Shown piece after piece: positions 12,801 through 23,170 of a stretch of DNA of 64,000 bases. The notes beneath the pieces are model-generated. The model was not told where the DNA came from. It worked only from the letters and a program-made list of their open reading frames with translations, and did no database searches. Source of the DNA: Whitmania pigra. Taxonomy: Eukaryota > Annelida > Clitellata > Hirudinida > Haemopidae. Position 1 is the first letter of the stretch. Each line of letters starts with the position of its first letter. The translations under genes and the position numbers were made by a program. The stretch covers positions 2,597,001-2,661,000 of the forward strand of contig JAJTWR010000260.1 of NCBI GenBank assembly GCA_021613335.1, written 5' to 3'.

Positions 12801-15800
12801 ACACGAGGAAAGGTACAAATTCGGCTCGCGCAAAATTTATTTTGGCTTCCCCGGTGAAGATTGAAAGCAGCAGCGAGGCCTCGGACAGTGAGCAGAGTTT
12901 TTCGAGCGCATCGCTGAAGAGGAGAACCGAATGGGGACGACCTCTGACCCCGATCCATGCACCTGTGAAAAAAACTGAGAAGAGTGGTTCTTCAATCAAT
13001 AACAAAGGTTTGGAGCAGGTAGCAAATGCATCTCACATTAAACCTTACAAATCCTTTGGAAAAATTGAAGTGAGAACGGATGCATTGGAAGGTGATGACG
13101 ACGACAATGATGATGATGATGACGATGATGATGATGATGAAAGCAAGACTATGGAGACAAGTTTTAACACAGAAGCTTCATCAGATCTAAGTCGTTAGTT
13201 TCACTGTTTCTTCTGTCATCTATTTTGAAATTGCTATATTTTAGTTGATGCAAATTTTACTTGTTAAGTTTTTCATGCATAGGGTATGCTTACATTTGTT
13301 CAGTTGTCTGATAATCCTTATTTTTATGAAGTTTTTTTTAATATTAAAATCTATATGTTCTATATATATTAATGCGTGTGATATAGAGTTATTTAAGTAA
13401 TTCTATCTGCTTTATTCTCTCAGCTATCTTATCAAAGATAATTCCAGAGAAATACCAGATTAAGAAGCCTTCGAAGGAGACAAACCTTGATGACAATTTG
13501 GATGAAACTTTTCAAGGAGAGGAACTTCAAGATAAATCTCAATTAGAAACTGAAATATTGAAGCAGTCACCAAAAAACCTAAAACTTAACATAAAAAGGT
13601 CAGGGTTATTTGATGATCTCTTGGAGAGTTATTCAGATGAACCAAATGTCAGAAAGCCAAAAACCTTTAATCTGCCAAAAGCAGTACAACCCATGAGCAA
13701 TGAATCTGAAAGCAAACCATCGAAAAAGAAAAAAACTAAGTCCAAAATATGCCTTCCTGAGGGTCTCTCTCCTGAAGTATGGGAGGAGGCTAGCAACACT
13801 TCCCCATTGGCGTCCTCAGATACTTATGCTTCTGTTAAGAAGCCCATGAAAATGCGACACACAAAGGCAAGTAAAAAAAGTTCATTAGACCAAGATCTAT
13901 CACAGACACAGCCAAACCTCGATGTTTGTGTACCTTTGCCGTCCGATGTCAGCGACCAATCATTAATTGTTGCTGACAGCTCATTAAATGTTAATATTCC
14001 ATCTTCAAAGGAAATGGGATATGAGAAAAAATTAAAAAAACCACTTAAAAATAAACAAAGCAAAGTTCAAGTTTCTGTAATTCAAAATGATTCGAGCATT
14101 TCCAAAGAGAAGGTGACAGAGAAGGAATTTCATTTGAAAAAACAGGTGTTGGAGGTAAAAGATTCATCTGCTGGAAAAAGTTTAAAACCAATTCAATCTG
14201 GAAGGATGAAAAGACCTCCAAAACCATCTACTTCCCTCCACTTGAAACCACTCAAAGCTGATGAACCAAGAAGAACAAGTGAACAAAGTGTTGAAGACTT
14301 GAATGAACTCCCCCTTTCGAAAAAAAAGGGCACATTTATTCCAAAATATCCAAACAGACCCTACGACAGTAAATAATTTGGTTTTAATTTAAATAAATAA
14401 AATTTTAACAAAATTGAATATTGTTAATGATAAAATATTTGTCCTTTTTTTTTTAATTCCATAAATAAGATTGAATTAAATATTAAAACTTATATTCGTG
14501 AACACCAGTTTACAGGATTGCAGCCTTTTCTGATACGGAGACAAATGCTGACAACTCGACGAGGCAAAATTTCAACTACATCCACAGTGAAGCTGAAGCC
14601 TCGGACTTCGAGTTGCCGAACGATCCGAGGCCGGGAGCTTCGTACAAACAAGCTGCTCTGGATTCTTTGAATTATAAAATTCTCGAGTACAGACACAAAA
14701 GTTTGCTTCTGCGACAACCAGGTCACCACGACAAGAACTTTGATTATTTGAAAAAATTGTATCGTCCCAGAAGGAGAAGGCCCAGGGTGAGATCAGCTCA
14801 TCTCTTACCAACTGCTGGAAAATATGGGGATAAGGAACTCAGGCGGGTCCTTAGCAACCAGAGTTTTACAGAATCAGAAAATGAAGTGGATCAAAACCGG
14901 TCCTTCATATCTGATGATGAATTTGATGATAGATATGGCTCCATGCAGTCCCTTACAAACAGACAAGAGAAAAAAATCTCCCCCATCTATGAAAGTCTCA
15001 TGAGATACAAACGATTGAAACAAATGAGACTGGAATTCAAGCAAAAGGAAAGTGAGCCTATAGGTCCTTTGGAGCCAGAAGGAGTGAGGTTCGAAAAATA
15101 TGATGATGTTGCGAGAATGTGGATGGAGCAGGTTGACAGGAAGACTGTGTTGAAATCCAATACAATGTACTTCAAAGTACTTCCTCACGATCGAGACCTT
15201 CCAAATTTTTTGGTCAAGAAAGATGACTTCCGAACTTTAGATGCAAAGGGTGGAGTCTTGCCGCAGTGGGTTATGGCCAGGACTAGATTCATTCAAACTA
15301 AATCAGCAAAAGACCCTTTTGCATGTGACACATCATTCATTGGGGAATCTTTCATTAGGAGACATCTGATTCTATTTTTTAAAATTGGAATTGACTGGAT
15401 GGAACTGGCATGGGTGCTCTTTGATGGACTGTCAACAGAATCAGAAGTTGTAAGAATGATCAAAGATATTCAGATCAAGCATCCATTAATCCTCAGTGAC
15501 CAGGTCAAACCTAAGTTCATTTGTTGGATCCATTATTTCATGAATGTGTTGTTAAGATAAACATGGCAAATTTATTATTTACAGGTGGAAGATTTGATGA
15601 GGAGATGGTGGTACAAGAAAGGAGACCAAGCAACTATCCAGGAGCTCCAAAGAGCTCTAGATTTGATCCAAATGTTTTACATACAAGAAGAAATTGTCAA
15701 CAGAGGTGACGAAACCTCAACTTTTATAAAGTACCTGGAAAATGAAGATGAACTTGAAACTGGAGAAGTTGCAGGTGACGACCCCAATGTGAGCCACTTG

Positions 15801-16261
15801 GATCAGGAATACAACTCAAGATCATTGAACAACAGCTTCATCAGTAACTCGGTGAGGAGCACGAAACGCTCGGAGGAATTCACATCCGAGAAAGTAATGA
15901 GAAAGTTGCAGACTGCCAAAACCATTCAGACAGGAGCAAACGAAATGCTGGCGAGGGTCAGCAGGCCACCTTCAAGAACTCAAGACCTTGACAGGTCTAC
16001 ATCAACGACTTTCAGAGAGGATACTGACAGTCTATCTCCAAGTTCATTCACAAAAAGCAAACAAGTTTCTGATCTTGATCATTTGGTGTCACAGCGGAAA
16101 AAGAAGCAAGTGAGAGCTAATTTTCATGGCATAATTTTTAAATGGCTGCTGTTAAATAATGTTATTTATAACAATTAATGTTATCCACTCTTGAAATTTT
16201 CGAATTTGGTCATTTAATTGTTTTAAATTGTTTACAGTCCAAGCATGAAACCAACCTTTGA
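9862..16261 (+). CDS. Large ankyrin-repeat protein with C-terminal Death domain, 7 exons
   Basis: Exons 9862-10079, 10137-10557, 10640-13190, 13424-14368, 14524-15503, 15585-16109 and 16238-16261 close in phase to 1887 aa. Residues about 50-345 hold seven or eight ankyrin repeats (for example TPLHVAVDLN, APLHMATIHGHLQMVKTLL, TALHLAAMNNHPKIVELLL). Residues about 420-1400 are low-complexity: His/Arg/Ser-rich, then Lys- and Asp/Glu-rich with an almost pure Asp run (13097-13140). A conserved-looking helical region precedes residues about 1655-1746, which have a Death-domain pattern (GIDWMELAWVL, DQVEDLMRRWW, KGDQATIQELQRALDLI) split by the 15503/15585 intron. Ankyrin plus Death suggests a cytosolic or cytoskeleton-linked signalling adaptor; that role is inference. 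I do not recognise a specific orthologue. The donor at 13191 (GTCGTT) is weak, so the 3/4 junction is the least secure; if that intron is not used, translation would end at 13198. Confidence 0.85.
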
Positions 16262-17004
16262 CTTCTAGATGTTTTGCCAACAAGGAAACGTTCAAAATGT
16301 GTTCACAATTAAAACATCAATTTCTTCCTAAATAACAAGAGAAAAATATTTTGGGTCCTGTTCTTGGAAATTTTATTGTTATTGCCTTAAAACTGTTAAG
16401 TTTTTAAGTGTTCGGTAGTCTTTTCTTGCTCATTCAACCTCGAATTTTATCAGATGCAAAAAGATACAGAACAAAAGCATAGGCTGATTTGGATTCACAA
16501 ACAAGCAGATTTGCCTCGATATTTTCTTAGGGCACACAGGCGACCATATTTTCAGGAGTAAATTAGTGTTTCGTAATGCTCCGCATTGGAGCTCCGACAA
16601 GGATCCTCAGGGGAGTTTCCTCCGTCTTCAAACGTTTCGGCTTCTCCTTACTTTTTTCTGGTCGGGCTTCCAGTGATCAGCCGGATGTCCCTGTCGTTTT
16701 TTATCCTTCGGGACCCAACGCTTACGTATGAGAACGGCCAACGGTTATGAGAGGCTCTCTTTGGCCTTTGCATGTCGATCGCATCCACCTATAGCGGTCG
16801 TGAAAGCCCTCCGTGGCCTATGCTCACCGTGTACTTAATACATGTAAATTGGATCTTATAAATCCTTTGTACCGGCAGCCAGGGACGTAATTTGGGGGGG
16901 GGGGGGGGGCAGGGGGAAACGCTGTGCAAGGGTTTGCCCCCCCCTCTTGGAAAATGTAGATGTGTCTCAATAATGTCAATTCTTGTCTTGAGGCGATTGT
17001 TTTC
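16262..17004. other. Intergenic transposon-derived sequence with G/C homopolymer runs
   Basis: The 3' flank of the ankyrin-Death gene. From about 16550 it becomes more GC-rich than the host sequence. At about 16880 it reads CAGGGACGTAATTTG followed by a run of about 17 G, then a C-rich run near 16937, a layout typical of one terminus of a GC-rich-ended hAT element (compare the element ending at 33849). No partner terminus or TSD was found, so it is probably a fragment. The 8 bases 16997-17004 (TTGTTTTC) are the left TSD of the next element. Confidence 0.4.
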
Positions 17005-17237
17005 GGATCTTTTCCAGATAAGCCCCGCCACTAATGATAAAAGTGTATGCGCGAAAAGTTAAGCCCCGCCACTCTAATTTCATGCATGCACCCAATTTCT
17101 GATGTCTGGACATTTGAATATTTAAATGCACGCCATAAGAACAACTCCTTATCCACCTCTATGCTCATTTTGAGCAAATATTTTCTACGTTCGGACCTAA
17201 AACCTGAAATAAACTTTCGACTCTCATTCATGACAAG

Positions 17238-17348
17238 TGTAATGTGGTAACGATAGGGGATCTTTGTTTATATGGCGGCGTTGAAGTGCGGAAATTAAAA
17301 GGAACGGTTGTTGGTTTTTACGAACAAATAAAACGATAGAACATCACA
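17238..17348 (+). repeat. 5' LTR
   Basis: 111 bp, TG...CA ends, identical by eye to 21663-21773. It is unusually short for an LTR. It should contain the promoter and polyadenylation signals; an AATAAA word lies near its 3' end (about 17327-17332). Confidence 0.95.
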
Positions 17349-17508
17349 TTGGCGACGAGAATTTCGAAACGGACCTTCGCAAATAGTTTGCACCAATTTT
17401 ATCGACAAAAATCGGAAGTTTGTTCATTTCGGATAGACGCTGTTGTCTGGCCTCCGAGCGTTATCGAAGTCATCGAAAGCTACTATCGATAACACCATTA
17501 TCTAATCC

Positions 17509-18090
17509 ATGGCTGAAGCATTACCAACGTTTCCGTCGTTTGTAGTCGATTCACACGACTCAGCAGGAGTTCGATGGACAAAGTGGGTTTCTCGCTTTCG
17601 CAACCTGATGGTGGCCGTAAATATTGTTGATCGCAAACGTCAAAGAGCTCTCCTACTCCACTACGCGGGTGAGGAAGTCAACGACATCCTTGATACTCTT
17701 CCAGATGCCGAAGCTGCAGAGGGAGAGGATCCGTTCGAAAAGGCTGTCACTGCTCTCAACAAGTTTTTCACACCAAAGCAAAACGTCGAATACCAGATCT
17801 ACACGTTTCGACAATCTAAACAACAAACAGATGAACCACTAACAGCCTACTACACCCGTTTGAAACAACTGGCAACCTCATGCTCTTTCGACAATGTTGA
17901 TCGTGAGATAAAATCTCAAATCATCCAAGGTTGTTTATCAAGTACACTACGCCGTAAAGCCTTATGTGAACCTGACATGACTCTCACTAAACTCATAGAT
18001 GTTGGTCGTAGTTTAGAACTCTCCGATATCCAAGCAAAGAGTATGGAGAATGAGCATGTTAACAAACTGAGTCTGAATCGCAATAAGTAG
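17509..18090 (+). CDS. Gag-like protein of the LTR retrotransposon
   Basis: 193 codons from the first ATG after the leader to a TAG at 18088-18090. It resembles the capsid/retrotrans_gag region of Ty3/gypsy elements (W..W..F motif near the start, then YFxPKxN-type and LixGlxd-type helices). The zinc-knuckle region expected at the Gag C-terminus lies beyond the TAG, in the same reading frame as the next ORF. The amber codon therefore separates capsid from nucleocapsid, protease and pol. Either readthrough is used, or this is a point mutation of a sense codon. Confidence 0.8.
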   Translation: MAEALPTFPSFVVDSHDSAGVRWTKWVSRFRNLMVAVNIVDRKRQRALLLHYAGEEVNDILDTLPDAEAAEGEDPFEKAVTALNKFFTPKQNVEYQIYTFRQSKQQTDEPLTAYYTRLKQLATSCSFDNVDREIKSQIIQGCLSSTLRRKALCEPDMTLTKLIDVGRSLELSDIQAKSMENEHVNKLSLNRNK

Positions 18091-18120
18091 ATTTGCAACA
18101 ATTCCAAGGAAACAGCTGAC

Positions 18121-21100
18121 ATGAAGTGTCACAACTGTGGTGGCACATGGCCACACGAGGGTGGAAAGACATCGTGTCCGGCGCATGGCAAGTACTGCAA
18201 TTCGTGCAAGAAGCCAAATCATTTTGCGTCACAGTGTCGTTCGAAAGATGGTGCATCACAACAGCCGCCACATCAGCGACATCGCGACAGCATATCACAT
18301 GATAGACCGCAAAGCCGACTGCCGAAAACCCGTCATGGCAAATACCATCGTGTTCGCCGTGTCAATGCCGACAGCAACGGAAGTTCATCTGATAACAGTG
18401 AACATTCATCTGAGCAGAGTCGTTATGTGTATGCACTGAGCGTTCATTCAAATCGATTGGACACCAAAAGAAATCTACCACACTTCTTAGTGAATGTAAA
18501 CAACACTACAATCGATGTCATCGCAGACTCAGGAGCAAGTGTAAGCATCATGAGCCAACTCGATTTTTCTAAAATTAAACCTGTACCTCAGCTGCACAGC
18601 AACTACAAACAAGTATTTGCATACTGTTCGCAAAGCCCTCTCAAGGTGCTAGGGACTTTTCGTGCTGTGGTTAGATATAAAGACAGAAAGTCAGACACAC
18701 TGTTCTACGTCATTGATAGCAAGGAAGGTTCTCTCCTAAGCTGGGAAGTATCTCAAGCACTACACCTACTGCACGTCGTGAAACCGATTGGTGAACGTAC
18801 GACATCCACCGATCAGATCGTCAATGAACTCGTCACAGAATATGCTGATTTATTTCGTGGTGTCGGTAAGCTGAAGGACTTCCAAGTCAAACTACACATC
18901 GACAACGCCGTACAACCAGTCGCGCAGCCTCATCGTCGGGTGCCATTCCATGTTCGTCAACAGTTAGAAGATCAACTCAAGCATGACGAAGAGCTCGACA
19001 TCATCGAAATGACAGAAGGAGCTACTCCGTGGGTGAGTCCAGTCGTCGTCGTACCCAAGCCTAAGAGTGAAACTGGCCAAAAACGTGTATGTGTAGATAT
19101 GCGCCAAGCTAACACAGCAATCAAACGTGAAAGACACATTACGCCTACTATAAATGAACTGATCAGTGATCTAAATGGTGCAACAGTTTTCTCAAAATTG
19201 GATTTAAATCAGGGATATAATCAACTTGAACTTGCACCTGAATCACGTTACATTACAACATTCTCCACGCATGTTGGTCTGCGTCGATACAAACGTCTCA
19301 ATTTCGGTATTTCATGCGCTGCAGAGATTTTCCAGAATGCAATCCGTGAGACACTCAGTGGATTAACGGGCGCCTTAAACATTAGTGACGACATTCTTGT
19401 GTACGGTAGAACCGAGCAGGAGATGTTCAACAATCTGCGTGCCGTGTTTCAACGTCTGAGAGAAAAAGGGCTAACTCTTAACAAGCAGAAATGCGTCTAT
19501 GCGAAGCGCAATCTCGAATTCTTTGGTAACGTATTCACTGAACGTGGCATCATGGCAGACCCGAAGAAGATTCAGTCAATTGTTAACATGAACATGCCAA
19601 CCAATGCATCTGAAGTCCGCAGTCTACTCGGGATGACTAATTATTGTGCTCGTTTCATACCAAACTATGCTACAGTTTCCGAGCCACTACGTAGACTAAC
19701 ACGACAGGACACACCATGGCAGTGGACCAATGAGCAAGAATCTGCACTCGCACAACTCAAACAGAAACTATGCAATGCTCCAGTAATGTCGTATTTTGAC
19801 TCTGACAAGCAAACAGAAATACACACTGATGCTAGTCCAGTCGGACTCGGCGCCATCTTGATTCAACATGGAAATAACAACGAAGAACATATCATCGCTT
19901 ACGCCAGTAGATCGTTGACTGATGTCGAACAACGATACTCACAGACAGAACGAGAAGCACTCGCAGTCGTTTGGTCTTGTGAACATTTTCATATATACAT
20001 CCATGGCAAGCCAGTGACCATTCATACTGATCACAAGCCATTAGTCAGTCTGTACAACAATCCAAAATGCAAGCCGCCAGCACGCATCGAGCGTTGGGCA
20101 CTACGCCTTCAACCATATGAGACAACCATCATCTACAGACCAGGTCATGACAACCCAGCCGACTATCTATCACGACATCCAACTTTGTCAAGTGACCGAT
20201 CGAGTCGTGAAGAACAAATCGCCGAAGAGTACGTCAACTACCTCGTGGGTCATGCAGTACCGAAAGCTATGACTCGCATTGAAATTGCCACTGCGACCGT
20301 CAAAGACAAGACACTGCTCGCTGTCATCGATGCGATCCGTACAAACGATTGGTCACACATCGCTAACATAAACACTAACGAGTTTGACACGTTCGCTAGA
20401 ATGCGTGCTGAACTGTGTGTCAGTGGAGACAATATACTACTACGCAATAGCCGCATAGTTATTCCAGAGTCACTGAGGGAACGTGCAGTCAATCTCGCAC
20501 ATCAAGGACATCAAGGCATTGTCAAAACCAAAGCTTTGATTAGGGAAAAAGTCTGGTTTCCTGGGATCGACCGTTTGGTGGAAGAACGCGTCAAAGCATG
20601 CATTGCCTGCCAAATCGCCGTCGCAACCCCGCATCGTGAACCACTACAAATGACCCAACTACCGTCATCACCCTGGAGTGAATTGAGTATTGATTTTGCT
20701 CAGTTAACAACTGGTGACTACCTCCTCGTGGTCATTGATGACTATTCACGATTTCCTGTGGTTGAAATTGTTCAGTCAACCGCAGCAGCCAGCGTGATAC
20801 CAAAACTTGATCGCATCCTATCCGAATTTGGTTCGTGTGACACTCTGAAGTCGGATAATGGACCCCCCTTCTATGGTTTTGAATTCACCCGTTTTGCTGA
20901 ATATATGGGTTTCAAGCATCGAAAGATAACTCCGCTATGGCCGCGTGCCAATGGTGAGGTCGAACGATTTGTGAAGACAATCAAGAAGGTTATCGAGACA
21001 GCGCAACTCGAACACAAGAATTGGCATCAAGAACTGAACATCTTTCTTCGTCAGTATCGTGCCACGCCTCACAGCACAACTGGTCGTCCTCCTGCGACAA

Positions 21101-21630
21101 TGCTGTTTGGACGTCCCTTCAAAACAACTCTACCATCAACAGAATCATCTACAGTCACTGATACACAAGGCGATAGAAAATTTCGTGAGCGAGATGCTCT
21201 CATGAAGTCGAAGATGAAGGACTACGCTGACAACAAGTCCTATGTCAAACCTTCATCAATCAGCGTGGGTGACACGGTCATTGTGAAACAACCAATCACA
21301 CACAACAGATCACTCACACCGTACATGCCAGTACCACACACAGTTACGTCAAAGAACCACTCGATGATCACTGCTACACGCAACACTGACGGACAATCAG
21401 TCACCCGCAACTCGTCACTCTTCAAAGGAATAGATAACCGCTTGTCGGGTTATGCAAAATTCAAGGAACCATCCGAAGACGTGGTGGAAGGTGATGTCAC
21501 ATCCAGTGATGTCATGCCGCAAACTGCTCCGGAAGGCGAGTACAGCACACAGCAAGATCAGAACGTTGTACGCCGCTCCAAGCGTGAACATAAACTGCCC
21601 GCCCGCTTTGCAGACTATGTTGTGAACTAA
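18121..21630 (+). CDS. Pol-like polyprotein: zinc knuckles, protease, RT, RNase H, integrase
   Basis: 1169 codons, uninterrupted and in the same frame as gag. In order: two Cys/His knuckle-like motifs (the second CX2CX4HX4C), an aspartic protease active site DSGAS at about residue 136, and a reverse transcriptase whose catalytic motif reads ISDD rather than YxDD (I recall this variant in related metazoan gypsy-like elements). RNase H follows with the TDAS and TDHKPL motifs, then an integrase HHCC zinc finger and a complete D, D, E core (SIDFAQ, SDNGPPF, GEVERF). Everything looks intact. Translation from the ATG at 18121 would give pol without capsid. Confidence 0.92.
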   Translation: MKCHNCGGTWPHEGGKTSCPAHGKYCNSCKKPNHFASQCRSKDGASQQPPHQRHRDSISHDRPQSRLPKTRHGKYHRVRRVNADSNGSSSDNSEHSSEQSRYVYALSVHSNRLDTKRNLPHFLVNVNNTTIDVIADSGASVSIMSQLDFSKIKPVPQLHSNYKQVFAYCSQSPLKVLGTFRAVVRYKDRKSDTLFYVIDSKEGSLLSWEVSQALHLLHVVKPIGERTTSTDQIVNELVTEYADLFRGVGKLKDFQVKLHIDNAVQPVAQPHRRVPFHVRQQLEDQLKHDEELDIIEMTEGATPWVSPVVVVPKPKSETGQKRVCVDMRQANTAIKRERHITPTINELISDLNGATVFSKLDLNQGYNQLELAPESRYITTFSTHVGLRRYKRLNFGISCAAEIFQNAIRETLSGLTGALNISDDILVYGRTEQEMFNNLRAVFQRLREKGLTLNKQKCVYAKRNLEFFGNVFTERGIMADPKKIQSIVNMNMPTNASEVRSLLGMTNYCARFIPNYATVSEPLRRLTRQDTPWQWTNEQESALAQLKQKLCNAPVMSYFDSDKQTEIHTDASPVGLGAILIQHGNNNEEHIIAYASRSLTDVEQRYSQTEREALAVVWSCEHFHIYIHGKPVTIHTDHKPLVSLYNNPKCKPPARIERWALRLQPYETTIIYRPGHDNPADYLSRHPTLSSDRSSREEQIAEEYVNYLVGHAVPKAMTRIEIATATVKDKTLLAVIDAIRTNDWSHIANINTNEFDTFARMRAELCVSGDNILLRNSRIVIPESLRERAVNLAHQGHQGIVKTKALIREKVWFPGIDRLVEERVKACIACQIAVATPHREPLQMTQLPSSPWSELSIDFAQLTTGDYLLVVIDDYSRFPVVEIVQSTAAASVIPKLDRILSEFGSCDTLKSDNGPPFYGFEFTRFAEYMGFKHRKITPLWPRANGEVERFVKTIKKVIETAQLEHKNWHQELNIFLRQYRATPHSTTGRPPATMLFGRPFKTTLPSTESSTVTDTQGDRKFRERDALMKSKMKDYADNKSYVKPSSISVGDTVIVKQPITHNRSLTPYMPVPHTVTSKNHSMITATRNTDGQSVTRNSSLFKGIDNRLSGYAKFKEPSEDVVEGDVTSSDVMPQTAPEGEYSTQQDQNVVRRSKREHKLPARFADYVVN

Positions 21631-21662
21631 TATTTGACTAAGTTTTCCAAAAAGGGGAGGGA

Positions 21663-21773
21663 TGTAATGTGGTAACGATAGGGGATCTTTGTTTATATGG
21701 CGGCGTTGAAGTGCGGAAATTAAAAGGAACGGTTGTTGGTTTTTACGAACAAATAAAACGATAGAACATCACA
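21663..21773 (+). repeat. 3' LTR
   Basis: 111 bp, identical by eye to the 5' LTR, preceded by a purine-only tract and followed by the ACAAG target duplication. Confidence 0.95.
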
Positions 21774-22176
21774 ACAAGGAGACAGCGATACGTTTTTGCA
21801 AAGCCACGGAGGGATCCGTCAGCAACGTTTATGCAACAATGGTCACCAGATAACTCTTTCAACTTTATACTCATCAAACGGTTAATCATACAGAAAACTT
21901 TGTGGATCCAACGAGTGGAGCTCACACACAAACCATCGAATCTTTGTGGCACGTCTACAAGATGCAGAATAAGCGCCAATGCGGCACACACCGATCTTGG
22001 AGGCAAAGGTACAGAAATATGGATCTTTTCATATAAATTATTAATGACATGTTTCAATTTTACCCTCTTCAATAAAAACTAGAAGTACAAATTTCATATC
22101 CTCTGTTTTATATTCTTTTTTTGGTGGCGGGGGTTAACTTTTTGGCGGGGCTTATCTGGAAAAGATCCTTGTTTTC

Positions 22177-23032
22177 CTGGTAAGTTTGCTCACCTTTCCA
22201 GTTAATGTTATCTCTTTGACCGAACATTTAATAAATCTAAGCATCTCCTCTCTGTTTATCTCCCTTATGGACCTCAAAATCTTTACCCTGTTTATTTATT
22301 TATTTATTTGATTATAGTCCTTTGCATAACTGAGATGATTTGGACTGATTTTATGAGTCAATTTATCAATTGTAGCCTCGTCCGATTTTTTGCATTTTGC
22401 ATTCTTTCGTGACATTTTAAAAAAATGTGTCGCTTTTTTTCGTTGAAAATAGGCATTTTTATTTCCGACCAAAACAATTAGAATCACTTGGAATCGTTGA
22501 CACATGGTTCAGCTTCAATTTGCATGCTGTGAAAGTTCGCTTCAATACCAATGGGGGAGGCAGGGGCGGCATTTTGGGAGAGTACGTAAAACTTAAAATA
22601 TTGTATTCCGATGGAGTGTCCTAGTCAGAAACCCCTCAGACGGAGCATCAGGTCGAAGCTCAATGTAGTCACTGGATTTGAGAACTATGCTTAGCAATTA
22701 CGCTAGCGTAGATCTCATCTACCGGTGGGTTCAAGAAATGAAATGTGTCCGTCGTTCAAGCTGTCAATTTATCTTCCTTAGGTTAGGGTATCAGCACGCA
22801 TCCAAATTCTCCAATGAATATTGTTATCCTCCCAGTAATCTAAACTCAGACATTTTTATATCACATTAATTGTTTGAACACTTAAGGAATAATATGAAAG
22901 AAAAATAAATACAGATCAAGTCTGGTGTTTTCCTATAATTCAGTAATCTTCCAATAGACTTGGTTGAACAAAAGCAAAATATTACGATGTCAATTCGTGG
23001 TTAGATCAGTTTTGTACAAAGCATTCGATGTG
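22177..23032. other. Intergenic, no gene recognised; contains a short CARD-gene-like remnant
   Basis: AT-rich, with a (TTTA)n run at about 22291-22310. No coding gene was supported. At 23004-23026 a 23-base word is identical to part of the CARD gene exon 1 (27332-27354), and the similarity extends weakly on both sides. Confidence 0.4.
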
Positions 23033-23170
23033 ACTTGTCTTCCGTCAGCAGACACTTATATAATGGTAAAAACCTAATCTTTAACGTAGCTGAAGTTAGC
23101 AGACACTCAAATTTTACGTTAGAGACTAGGCTTTTACCATTATATAAGTGTCTGCTGGCGGAAGACAAGT
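23033..23170. repeat. Foldback (inverted-repeat) element, about 138 bp
   Basis: ACTTGTCTTCCG...AACGTA on the left is mirrored by the reverse complement on the right. Arms are about 55 bp with only a few mismatches, and the loop is about 25 bp. A MITE-like origin is likely, but a clean TSD was not found (TTCGA recurs near both sides). If transcribed it would form a long hairpin. Confidence 0.75.

Larger units (their letters stand above)
17238..21773 (+). mobile_element. Ty3/gypsy-type LTR retrotransposon, complete and young (4536 bp)
   Basis: Two 111-bp LTRs (17238-17348 and 21663-21773) begin TG, end CA and look identical base for base. They are flanked by the 5-bp TSD ACAAG (17233-17237 and 21774-21778). 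A primer-binding-site-like TGGCGACGAG lies just inside the 5' LTR, and a polypurine tract (about 21648-21662) sits directly before the 3' LTR. Gene order gag, protease, RT, RNase H, integrase is that of Ty3/gypsy. Codon use and GC content are clearly higher than in host genes. Identical LTRs imply a very recent insertion. Confidence 0.95.
17005..22168. mobile_element. TIR DNA transposon (non-autonomous, about 620 bp) interrupted by an LTR retrotransposon
   Basis: GGATCTTTTCCAGATAAGCC at 17005 is mirrored as its exact reverse complement at 22149-22168; the inverted ends extend to about 45-65 bp with a small insertion in the left arm. TTGTTTTC occurs directly outside both ends (16997-17004 and 22169-22176), an 8-bp TSD. 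Without the 4.5-kb LTR element and one copy of its 5-bp TSD, only about 620 bp remain and they encode nothing recognisable, so this is a non-autonomous element. The 8-bp TSD points to hAT or P, or to Merlin because the ends begin with GG; the superfamily is unresolved. Confidence 0.8.

Noticed and set aside
16890..16950. Long G and C runs as a functional G-quadruplex regulatory site
   Set aside because: The adjoining CAGGGACG end-like sequence and the analogous runs at 33790-33849 point to a hAT terminus; homopolymers are also prone to sequencing error.
17005..17237. Outer TIR element as part of the LTR retrotransposon
   Set aside because: The LTR element has its own TSD (ACAAG) inside the TIR element, and the outer TSD differs.
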